From contig JBBRHH010000230.1 of the NCBI GenBank assembly GCA_038222915.1, positions 1 to 8,950 on the forward strand: DNA of 8,950 nucleotides, read 5' to 3'. This document shows, piece by piece, positions 1 to 6,329 of this stretch; positions within the stretch are counted from its first letter, which is position 1, and each line of letters opens with the position of its first letter. Origin of the DNA: JBBRHH01 sp038222915. GTDB lineage: Bacteria; Planctomycetota; Phycisphaerae; Tepidisphaerales; Tepidisphaeraceae. Made by a program: the position numbers and the translations under genes. Under the pieces are notes generated by a model that saw only the letters and a list, made by a program, of their open reading frames with translations, was not told where the DNA came from and made no database searches.

Positions 1-1353
1 CGGGGGGGGGGGCGGGGGGTGTTGTTGGGGGTGGGGGTGGGGGATGTGCCGGCTCGACCTGTGGTGGAGGCGGTGGGGGCGGTGCGGGGGATGGTGGGGC
101 GGGTGATTGCTCAGTCCAATCATTTGCATTCTCCGCGCTACATGGGGCATCAGGTTACTTCGCCTTTGCCTTTGGCTGCGGTGACTGAGGTGGTTTCGAA
201 GTTTCTGAATAATGCGATGGCGGTTTATGAGATGGGGCCGGTGGGGACGGCGATGGAGCGGGCGGTGATTCGGTGGATGGGTGGGCGATTGGGGTTTGAT
301 GTGGAGGCTTGTGATGGGGTGCTGACTTCGGGCGGGTCGCTGGGGAATTTGACGGCGCTGTTGGCGGCGCGGCAGGATCGGGCGGGGTTTGATGTTTGGA
401 ATGAGGGGCAGCAGGCCGGGGAGCCGCTTTGTGTTCTAGCGGGGGAGAGTGCGCATTATTCGGTTTTGCGTGCGGTGCAGATTATGGGGTGGGGACGTGG
501 TGGGGTGGGTGTTGTGCCTGTGGATGATGCGTATCGGATGGAGGTGGGGGCGCTTAGGAGCGCGCTGGAGGCGGCGCGGACGAGTGGGCGGCGGGTGATT
601 GCGGTGGTGGCGAGTGCGTGTTCGACGGCGACGGGGAGTTTCGATGAGATTGAGGGGATCGCGGACTTTTGTGAGAAGGAGGGGCTTTGGCTGCATGTGG
701 ATGGGGCGCATGGGGCGGCGGCGGTGTTGTCGGATTCTTACAAGCACCTGGTGCGCGGGATTGAGCGGGCGGATTCGGTGGTGTGGGATGCGCACAAGAT
801 GATGCTGATGCCGGCGCTGGCGACGGCGGTGATATTTCGCGATGGGCGGGATTCGTATCAGGCGTTTGCGCAGCATGCTTCGTATTTGTTTTCGGAGGCT
901 TCGCCGGAGGAGCAGTGGTTTAATATTTGTCAGCGGACGCTGGAGTGCACGAAGCACATGATGTCGCTGCATCTTTACACGGCGCTTTGCGTGCATGGGA
1001 CGGATCTGTTTGCGGAGTATGTGACGGCGGCGTTTGATCTGGGGCGGCGGTTTGGGGAGATGATTATGGCGGAGAAGGATTTCGAACTGGGGACTGCGCC
1101 GCAGTGCAACATTGTGTGCTTTCGGTATCGGCCGGCGGGGGTGGACGGGGAGGCGCTGGATGCGTTGCAGGAGCGGATTCGGCGGCGGATTTTGGAGTCG
1201 GGAGCGTTTTATCTGGTGCAGACCCGGTTGAAAAATGGGTTGTATCTGCGGGTGACTTTGATCAATCCGTTTACGGGGGAACCTGAGTTGCGGGCGCTGT
1301 TGGCGGCGGTGTGGGAGGCGGGGAGTTTCGACGGAGTAATGGTTCCGCGGTAA
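1..1353 (+). CDS. Group II PLP-dependent decarboxylase, diaminobutyrate decarboxylase-like (5' partial)
   Basis: This is a cytoplasmic pyridoxal-phosphate enzyme that probably decarboxylates an amino acid to an amine. The frame is open to the left edge, so the true start lies outside the window; the first usable start codon inside is GTG at 19, and residues are numbered from it. Visible motifs are SAHYS around His146 (the histidine that stacks on PLP), TSGGSLGN at 103-110 (phosphate binding), HVDGAHG at 226-232 (Asp228 binds the pyridine nitrogen) and DAHK with Lys260 as the Schiff-base lysine. The stretch DSVVWDAHKMMLMPAL and the later RTLECTK and NIVCFRY segments resemble L-2,4-diaminobutyrate decarboxylase-like members more than plant or animal aromatic decarboxylases. 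The substrate is not proven and could be another amino acid. About 444 residues are visible, against roughly 480-510 for the family, so a short N-terminal part is missing. It is followed after 7 bp by the kelch gene, probably in one operon. Codon use is strongly G-ending. Confidence 0.9.
   Translation, partial: RGGGRGVLLGVGVGDVPARPVVEAVGAVRGMVGRVIAQSNHLHSPRYMGHQVTSPLPLAAVTEVVSKFLNNAMAVYEMGPVGTAMERAVIRWMGGRLGFDVEACDGVLTSGGSLGNLTALLAARQDRAGFDVWNEGQQAGEPLCVLAGESAHYSVLRAVQIMGWGRGGVGVVPVDDAYRMEVGALRSALEAARTSGRRVIAVVASACSTATGSFDEIEGIADFCEKEGLWLHVDGAHGAAAVLSDSYKHLVRGIERADSVVWDAHKMMLMPALATAVIFRDGRDSYQAFAQHASYLFSEASPEEQWFNICQRTLECTKHMMSLHLYTALCVHGTDLFAEYVTAAFDLGRRFGEMIMAEKDFELGTAPQCNIVCFRYRPAGVDGEALDALQERIRRRILESGAFYLVQTRLKNGLYLRVTLINPFTGEPELRALLAAVWEAGSFDGVMVPR
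2..43 (+). repeat. G-tract cluster with G-quadruplex potential
   Basis: A run of eleven G (2-12) is followed by six G (14-19) and then three runs of five G (27-31, 33-37, 39-43) separated by single T bases. This satisfies the simple four-tract G-quadruplex pattern on the + strand. It lies within the partial decarboxylase reading frame, where the first bases read as Arg and Gly codons. Because it is at the very edge of the window it could also be a low-quality contig end, and homopolymer length errors there would hide the true N-terminal reading frame. Confidence 0.5.
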
Positions 1354-1360
1354 TGAGCGG

Positions 1361-3970
1361 ATGAAGCCAACATTATTTGCAGCGATCGTGTTTGGGGCGG
1401 CGGCCATCTGCGGGGCGGCGGAGACGCCGGTGAGTGTGAAGGTGGAGCAGACGCCGGTGAACACGTGGGTGAAGATTGGGGAGGAGGAGACGGGGGCGCG
1501 CGATTGGCCGGTGTTTTTCTTTGATGGGAAGCTGGGGCGGTTTGTGATGAGCGGCGGCGGGGTGAATGGGAAGCCGCACTATGACACGGAGTTTTTTAAT
1601 GCGGCTGTCGAGCAGTGGGTGAATGCATATCCGGAGGGTGTGCCGTATCGAGCGCCGGCGGGGCCGACGGATGCGCCTGATGTGAACTTCAACGACGAGA
1701 AGAAGGACGTTTTGAAAGCGGACGCCAATGGGGTGGCGCGGATCTGGCGGAAGATCAATCCGTATATGCGCGATCCGGGGATGTATCATCAGTGGGCGGT
1801 GAATGGTCAGGATGGGGTGGTTTATGCGTATTTTCAGGATGCGACGCTTCGGTTTGATACGGCGACGCGGCTGTGGACGGATCTGAAGACGCCGCCGTTC
1901 AGCAAGGCGCGCGGCGGGTATGCGATGCTGTATGGATCGCTGGCGTTTGATCCGGTGAATAAGGAAGTTTTGTCAATCGGCGGGACTAGTGAAGAGGATG
2001 GGGGGTCGCCGGGGACGTGGGCTTACAGCATAGCGGAGAACACGTGGAAACGGGTGGCCGTCGGGTCGGTTGCGCAGAAGGAGATTCAGGCCAGGGTGCG
2101 GGGGATTCGGGTTTTGGCGGAGAGGCTTGTGAACGCGTGCCGGAATCGGTTTTACGGTACGGAGAATAAGTCTGAGGCGGTGGCGGATCTTGGGGCGGTG
2201 GCGCGGGAGGGTGCGGAGCGGGCGAAGAAGTTGATGGCGGAGTTAAAGAGCTCGGATGAGATGGCGAGCGTTGCTGCGGGCTTTAATGCGGTGGCGGAGA
2301 AGGTGAAGGGGGTGGTGGGGGCGGAGACTCTTGCGAATGGGCAGGCGATTGTGGATGCGGCGCTGCGCGCGGAGCGGGCGCTGGATGTGGAGCCGTGCGG
2401 GCGCGGGGTGTCGCAGATGGCGGTGGATCCGGTGCATGGGAAGGTTGTGTTGTTTGGGGGTTGCCGGCTGGACAGTTATCTTGCGGATACTTGGGTGTAC
2501 GACTGTAAGACGCGGACGTGGGAGCAGCGGCATCCTGCGGTGTGTCCTTCGCCGCGGGCGGGGCATGTGCTGGCGTGGCTTCCGAAGGCCGGGAAGGCTT
2601 TGCTGTATGGGGCGACGGTGTTTTCGAGTCCGTACGGCGTGCCGCACGGGAATCCAAAGCCGGCGCAGGAGCTTTGGACCTATGACGTGGTGGGCAATGA
2701 ATGGCGGCTGATCGGTGAGATGAAGGAGGGGCCGGCGGGCGGGACGGGGGCGGTTGATACGAATGACACTTTGCTGGTTGTCGGGAAGGATGCGAAGAAC
2801 TCCAACGCGCGGGTGACGTGGGGGATGCGCGTGGATGCGGCGGCCGGAGATGCGGGGAGCAAGGAGCGCGGGGTGGCGGCGGGATCGATTGTGCAGTGTT
2901 TTGATTCACCGGGGGATTTTGATGCGGTGAGCAAGCCTGATGTTGCGGGCATTGCGAAGACGTTAAAAGAGTTGCCGGCGAATCGTTGGACGCTGCTGCC
3001 GGCCGGGCCGAAGAAGCCCAACGAGCATCCCTGGGGGAAGACGCCGTACGATCCGGCGCGGCATCAGTTGTTGTCGTTTGGGGGCGGGCACAGTGCGTGG
3101 CACTACACGGATGTGGCGCATTACAGCCTGCGGAGCGCGACGTGGAGCACCGGTTTTCGCGACGAGTTTCCGTTTGCGGCGGCCAGCTTCAGCGCGATGT
3201 TCAATCAGACGTTTAATAATCACCCGACGGTGCCGATTCATGTCTGGTATGCGATGGCTTTTGATACGGTGGCCGATCGGATGGTGTTTAGCGGGCGCGG
3301 CGGGACGTGGACGTATGACCCGGCGACCCGCAACTGGGAATTTCCGATTGGGCCGGAGGTGGGTGGAGGAAGCCGGGTGGCGCTCGGGACGACGCCGGCG
3401 GGGGTTGTGATGTGGTTTGGGGATGGGCGGAGCAGCGGGGATTTGAAGTTGTACAACCACAAGTCGCGGTCCTGGACGCAACTGCCGCTGAAGAGCGGAT
3501 CGCTCTCGTCGGCGTACTGCGATACGTCGGGCATTTGTTACGACTCGAAGCGGGATGCGCTGTGGCTGGGCCAGGATGGGAGCCCGATGGTGGAGTATGC
3601 GATGAAGGGGGGAGCGACGACGGCGGCGACGCCGGGACGGCCTCTGAATATTTGCATGCGCGAGACGGTGTATGTGCCGGAGATCGACATGCTGTTGAAC
3701 GCGGGGCGCGTGCATGGGCCGGCGGGGCAGGTGGGGAATCTTGCTTATGACATCGAGAAGAATAAGTGGATTGGAATTGAGATGCCGTGCGTGGATGAGA
3801 AGGAGCGTCTTAACGACAAGCCTTATTCGTCGATCTCGCTGTCACTGCATTATGACGCCGAGCTGAAGCTGGCGGTGTTCCTGCACAACATGCAGGAGGT
3901 TCTGGTGGCGCGGTTTGATCAAGGGGCACTCAAGACTTTTGAAGTGACGATGGACGAGCGGAAGAAGTGA
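1361..3970 (+). CDS. Secreted kelch-repeat / galactose-oxidase-like beta-propeller protein
   Basis: This is an 869-residue exported protein of unknown function. Residues 1-20 form a signal peptide (Lys2, hydrophobic stretch, cleavage likely after GAA at 18-20). Cys17 lacks a proper lipobox, so a lipoprotein is unlikely. Kelch-type units end in patterns such as TWAYSIAENTWKRV, TWVYDCKTRTWEQ, LWTYDVVGNEWRL, TWTYDPATRNWEF and LKLYNHKSRSWTQL, with glycine pairs (LFGG, SFGGG) in the preceding strand. I count about twelve units, six in 36-497 and six in 541-862, which fits two six-bladed propellers. A helical Ala/Glu/Lys-rich insert at about 236-345 splits the first set. No copper-ligand set of galactose oxidase is evident, so binding or scaffolding is as likely as catalysis. 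The start ATG follows the decarboxylase stop by 7 bp with only a weak Shine-Dalgarno (GAGCGG), which suggests translational coupling. No anchor or sorting signal is visible at the C-terminus (MDERKK). Confidence 0.85.
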   Translation: MKPTLFAAIVFGAAAICGAAETPVSVKVEQTPVNTWVKIGEEETGARDWPVFFFDGKLGRFVMSGGGVNGKPHYDTEFFNAAVEQWVNAYPEGVPYRAPAGPTDAPDVNFNDEKKDVLKADANGVARIWRKINPYMRDPGMYHQWAVNGQDGVVYAYFQDATLRFDTATRLWTDLKTPPFSKARGGYAMLYGSLAFDPVNKEVLSIGGTSEEDGGSPGTWAYSIAENTWKRVAVGSVAQKEIQARVRGIRVLAERLVNACRNRFYGTENKSEAVADLGAVAREGAERAKKLMAELKSSDEMASVAAGFNAVAEKVKGVVGAETLANGQAIVDAALRAERALDVEPCGRGVSQMAVDPVHGKVVLFGGCRLDSYLADTWVYDCKTRTWEQRHPAVCPSPRAGHVLAWLPKAGKALLYGATVFSSPYGVPHGNPKPAQELWTYDVVGNEWRLIGEMKEGPAGGTGAVDTNDTLLVVGKDAKNSNARVTWGMRVDAAAGDAGSKERGVAAGSIVQCFDSPGDFDAVSKPDVAGIAKTLKELPANRWTLLPAGPKKPNEHPWGKTPYDPARHQLLSFGGGHSAWHYTDVAHYSLRSATWSTGFRDEFPFAAASFSAMFNQTFNNHPTVPIHVWYAMAFDTVADRMVFSGRGGTWTYDPATRNWEFPIGPEVGGGSRVALGTTPAGVVMWFGDGRSSGDLKLYNHKSRSWTQLPLKSGSLSSAYCDTSGICYDSKRDALWLGQDGSPMVEYAMKGGATTAATPGRPLNICMRETVYVPEIDMLLNAGRVHGPAGQVGNLAYDIEKNKWIGIEMPCVDEKERLNDKPYSSISLSLHYDAELKLAVFLHNMQEVLVARFDQGALKTFEVTMDERKK

Positions 3971-3987
3971 CCGCACGTGACACACGC

Positions 3988-4018
3988 TTGACAGCGAACG
4001 CTGGCCTGATAGTTTAAT
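3988..4018 (+). promoter_or_regulatory. Candidate sigma70-type promoter for the heme peroxidase gene
   Basis: A perfect TTGACA -35 hexamer lies at 3988-3993. Two -10 candidates follow: TTTAAT at 4013-4018 (five of six consensus bases, 19-bp spacer, rather long) and TAGTTT at 4010-4015 (16-bp spacer, weaker match). The stretch is clearly more AT-rich than the flanking genes. It lies in the only non-coding gap between the kelch gene and the peroxidase, so the peroxidase is probably transcribed independently of the upstream pair. No convincing terminator for the kelch gene is visible in the same gap. Confidence 0.45.
3992..4003. repeat. Short inverted repeat in the promoter spacer
   Basis: CAGCG-AA-CGCTG forms a perfect 5+5 bp inverted repeat. 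It overlaps the end of the TTGACA hexamer and the promoter spacer. The 2-nt loop is too tight for an RNA hairpin, so if it has a function it would be as a DNA-protein site. In GC-rich sequence a repeat this short can occur by chance. Confidence 0.25.
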
Positions 4019-4022
4019 GTCA

Positions 4023-4043
4023 TGTTGAGATTGAGTCTCAACA
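4023..4043. promoter_or_regulatory. Operator-like inverted repeat upstream of the peroxidase (Fur-like candidate)
   Basis: TGTTGAGA (4023-4030) and TCTCAACA (4036-4043) are perfect 8-bp inverted arms around a 5-nt centre (TTGAG). The core TGAGATTGAGTCTCA has the length and outer-arm symmetry of a 7-1-7 Fur-family box, although its inner bases differ from the E. coli consensus. It starts 4 bp after the best -10 candidate, where a repressor would cover the transcription start. It ends 21 bp before the ATG and is separate from the ribosome binding site (CGGAG at 4055-4059). Iron-responsive control of a heme enzyme would make sense, but the regulator's identity is inferred. The repeat could also act as a small mRNA 5'-end hairpin. 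Confidence 0.5.
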
Positions 4044-4064
4044 ACAATTACTTACGGAGCGGCA

Positions 4065-6008
4065 ATGAAGACGGCGACCCCACGTACGCGGCGATCGAAT
4101 GCAGGCCTTGAGCGGCTGGAAGAACGGCGTTTGTTTTCGGTGGCGGCCGCTTATTACCCATTGAACGGGGTGGGGAACAATTTGGATCATACGAAATGGG
4201 GAAGCGCCGACGTCGATCTGCTGCGCAAGGCCGGTACGGCGTATGGGGATGGGATTTCATCGATGGCGGGGGCGGGGCGGCCGGGGGCACGAACGCTGAG
4301 CAATGTGCTGGGGAGCCAGTTGGTGGATCCAGAGCCCAATAGCCGGAACATGACCGACATGATTTACACGTGGGGGCAGTTCATCGATCACGACCTGGAC
4401 TTTACGCCGGCGGGGAACGAGAGCGCGTCGATCAAGGTGCCGTCGGACGATGCGGTGTTTACGCCGGTGAGCCTGATCCAGTTTTCGCGGGCTGCGTTTG
4501 ATCCGGCCACCGGGACGAGCAAGAGCAATCCGCGCCAGCAGCCGAACAAGGTGACGTCGTTTCTCGACGGGTCGATGATTTATGGGTCGGACGCGGCGCG
4601 GGCGCGGAAGCTGCGGACGTTGTCGGGTGGGTTGATGAAGACGAGCGCGGGCGATCTGCTGCCGATCAACACCGGCAACCTGCCGGTTGAGATTCATATT
4701 CCGGGGACGGATCCGACGACGTTGTTTGCGGCGGGGGATATCCGCGTGAATGAGAATTCGGAACTGGCCGCGATGCAGGTGGTGATGCTGCGCGAGCATA
4801 ACTACTGGGCGAAACGGTATGCCAGGCAGCATCCGCAGTGGAGCGACCAGACGCTGTACAACCATGCCCGCCAGCGGGTGATCGCGGAGATTCAGAGCAT
4901 TACCTACAACGAGTTTCTGCCGGCCATGCTGGGTACCAAGGCGATGACTGCGTATGAGGGGTATGACTCGGATGTTAATCCGGGGATTGCGGCGGAATTT
5001 TCGACGGCCGCCTATCGGGTGGGGCATTCGTTTGTGAACGGGAACATCGACTTTTTTGCCAACGATGGGAGCGAGTCGCATGACCCGGTAGACTTTAATG
5101 CGTCGGCCGACAATCCCGCGGTTTTGCAGGGCGGGACTGGATTTGTGGGTTCGGGGGTGGATGAGATCATGAAGTATCTGGTGGCCGACAATTCGCAGGA
5201 GGGGGATAACCACATTGAGGATGCGCTGCGGAACCAGTTGTTTGCGCCGGGCAATCCGAGCGTGGGCGGTTCGGATCTTTATTCGCTGGACGTGCAGCGC
5301 GGCCGGGACCTGGGGTTGCCGAGTTTCAACAACGTGCGCGTTGCTTACGGGATGCCGAAGGTGACTTCGTTTGCGCAGATCACGAGCAGTAAGAAGGTCC
5401 AGGCGGAGCTTCGCAAAGTGTATGGGACACACATTGATGCGGATGGGAAGCGCGTGGACAATGTGAACAAGGTGGATCTGTTTGACGGCGGATTGGCTGA
5501 GGCTCACGCGAGCGGCGGGAGCGTTGGGAAGCTGTTTACGCGGATCATCGCGGACCAGTTTGAGCGGACGCGGGACGGCGACCGGTTGTTCTATCAGAAC
5601 ACGTTCAGCGGATCGGATTTGAAGGAGATTCAGAATACGACGCTGACGGACATCATCCGCCGGAATACGATGATCACGAATCTTCAGAAGAACGGGTTCA
5701 TCTTCTCAACGGGGACGATTTCCGGGACGGTCTACAACGACACCAGCCGGGATGGGCAGCGCGAGCGCGGCGAGCAGGGTGTGGCGGGTCAGCTCGTGGT
5801 GCTGCTCGATAGCGCGAGCAAGGTGAAGGCGCAGACGCATACGGCGGCGGATGGGTCGTATCACTTTGACGGCCTTGGACAGGATGCGGATTACAAGGTG
5901 TTTGCGTATTCGGCCGGGAAGCATGCGACTACGGCTTCGCTGGTGTCGGTGAGCCTGGTGGATAACAGCGGGGCCGGGGAATTTGATGTTGATTTTGGGG
6001 TGAGGTGA
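4065..6008 (+). CDS. Exported animal-type heme peroxidase with C-terminal SdrD/Cna B-like domain
   Basis: This 647-residue extracellular enzyme of the peroxidase-cyclooxygenase superfamily probably oxidises halides or organic substrates with H2O2. LERLEERRLFS at residues 15-25 resembles the planctomycete LEPR-XLL type N-terminal motif and suggests export. The catalytic domain spans about 27-545. WGQFIDHDLDFTP gives Asp108 (possible ester link to heme) and distal His109; RVNE gives distal Arg227 and Glu230 (second possible heme ester). REHNYWAKR at 243-251 and YNEFLPAMLG at 281-290 are family blocks, and RVGHSF gives proximal His321. QRGRDLGLPSFN at 411-422 is the C-terminal core block. Asn231 replaces the myeloperoxidase sulfonium Met, so only ester links are expected. 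Asp409 stands where myeloperoxidase has the Asn partner of the proximal His. Residues 549-647 (GTVYNDTSRDG, then GSYHFDGL) form a B-type immunoglobulin-like stalk or adhesive domain. No dockerin, sortase motif or membrane anchor is seen. CGGAG 5 nt before ATG supports the start. Confidence 0.93.
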   Translation: MKTATPRTRRSNAGLERLEERRLFSVAAAYYPLNGVGNNLDHTKWGSADVDLLRKAGTAYGDGISSMAGAGRPGARTLSNVLGSQLVDPEPNSRNMTDMIYTWGQFIDHDLDFTPAGNESASIKVPSDDAVFTPVSLIQFSRAAFDPATGTSKSNPRQQPNKVTSFLDGSMIYGSDAARARKLRTLSGGLMKTSAGDLLPINTGNLPVEIHIPGTDPTTLFAAGDIRVNENSELAAMQVVMLREHNYWAKRYARQHPQWSDQTLYNHARQRVIAEIQSITYNEFLPAMLGTKAMTAYEGYDSDVNPGIAAEFSTAAYRVGHSFVNGNIDFFANDGSESHDPVDFNASADNPAVLQGGTGFVGSGVDEIMKYLVADNSQEGDNHIEDALRNQLFAPGNPSVGGSDLYSLDVQRGRDLGLPSFNNVRVAYGMPKVTSFAQITSSKKVQAELRKVYGTHIDADGKRVDNVNKVDLFDGGLAEAHASGGSVGKLFTRIIADQFERTRDGDRLFYQNTFSGSDLKEIQNTTLTDIIRRNTMITNLQKNGFIFSTGTISGTVYNDTSRDGQRERGEQGVAGQLVVLLDSASKVKAQTHTAADGSYHFDGLGQDADYKVFAYSAGKHATTASLVSVSLVDNSGAGEFDVDFGVR

Positions 6009-6119
6009 GGCTCTGTGGATTGCGGGAATCCGAGGCCTGAATTGAGGCGACCTAATTTGCACGGCAGCAAGATCGTTAAGTAAACTGCGAATTGGTCGCG
6101 AGAACTCGCTGAGTCTTTC

Positions 6120-6133
6120 CGAGCGATCGCTCG
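6120..6133. repeat. 14-bp perfect palindrome containing GCGATCGC
   Basis: CGAGCGATCGCTCG is identical on both strands. It lies about 200 bp before the kinase start and just upstream of the possible -10 TAAAAT at 6151-6156. It could be a dimeric repressor or activator site or part of an mRNA hairpin. The inner octamer is the same as the cyanobacterial HIP1 word, but one copy here does not indicate that element. Confidence 0.4.
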
Positions 6134-6204
6134 CGTACGTCCAGATGCAGTAAAATGAAATAACGGGAAAGATTTCGTAGAAAAACGGGTAGGGGATGGC
6201 ACCG

Positions 6205-6267
6205 CGATCATCTAAGGTTGATCGGTATCGGATTCACTTCCGACCGCGATTTGGGCTGCGCGGTCGG
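6205..6267 (+). promoter_or_regulatory. Tandem hairpins in the kinase leader
   Basis: Hairpin 1 pairs CGATCA (6205-6210) with TGATCG (6219-6224) around an 8-nt loop. Hairpin 2 pairs CCGACCGCG (6240-6248) with CGCGGTCGG (6259-6267) around a 10-nt loop, a perfect 9-bp GC-rich stem that can extend by one G-U and one A-U pair. No U-run follows, so neither is a simple intrinsic terminator. They end about 60 nt before the kinase ATG and could form a structured 5' leader that affects translation. I do not recognise a known riboswitch class. Confidence 0.4.
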
Positions 6268-6329
6268 GATGGGAGTGAAAACCGACCTTTCGAGCGGGCC
6301 TTTCGAACAGCACCTCTTGTTTCACCAAC

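Larger units (their letters stand above)
6009..6329 (+). other. Intergenic region / probable leader of the hybrid kinase gene
   Basis: These 321 bp contain no credible gene. They hold a small hairpin just after the peroxidase stop (GGATT at 6017-6021, AATCC at 6027-6031, no following T-run, so not a convincing terminator), a 14-bp palindrome at 6120-6133 and two longer hairpins at 6205-6224 and 6240-6267. A TAAAAT hexamer at 6151-6156 and TAAACT at 6081-6086 (with TTGCAC at 6057-6062, 18-bp spacing) are possible -10 elements, but none has a strong -35 partner. The G-rich bias of the upstream genes ends here. Open frames that start in this gap and run into the kinase in other phases look like shadows. 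Confidence 0.5.

Noticed and set aside
1410..1423. Lipoprotein signal at Cys17 of the kelch protein
   Set aside because: The residue before the cysteine is Ile, which is not accepted at -1 of a lipobox; a type I signal peptide cleaved after GAA fits better.
436..1464. 342-codon minus-strand open frame opposite the decarboxylase
   Set aside because: It spans the end of one gene and the start of the next on the other strand, and its composition is dominated by Arg, Pro and His with no domain.
3974..3979. CACGTG palindrome after the kelch gene
   Set aside because: A 6-bp palindrome is expected by chance at this frequency, and no second copy or nearby element supports it.
4257..5507. 416-codon minus-strand open frame opposite the peroxidase
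   Set aside because: Its translation is rich in Arg, His, Pro and Ile, as expected of an antisense shadow, and the + strand has clear catalytic motifs throughout.
6017..6031. Hairpin GGATT-GCGGG-AATCC as terminator of the peroxidase gene
   Set aside because: The stem is only 5 bp and no T-run follows, so it does not meet the pattern of an intrinsic terminator.
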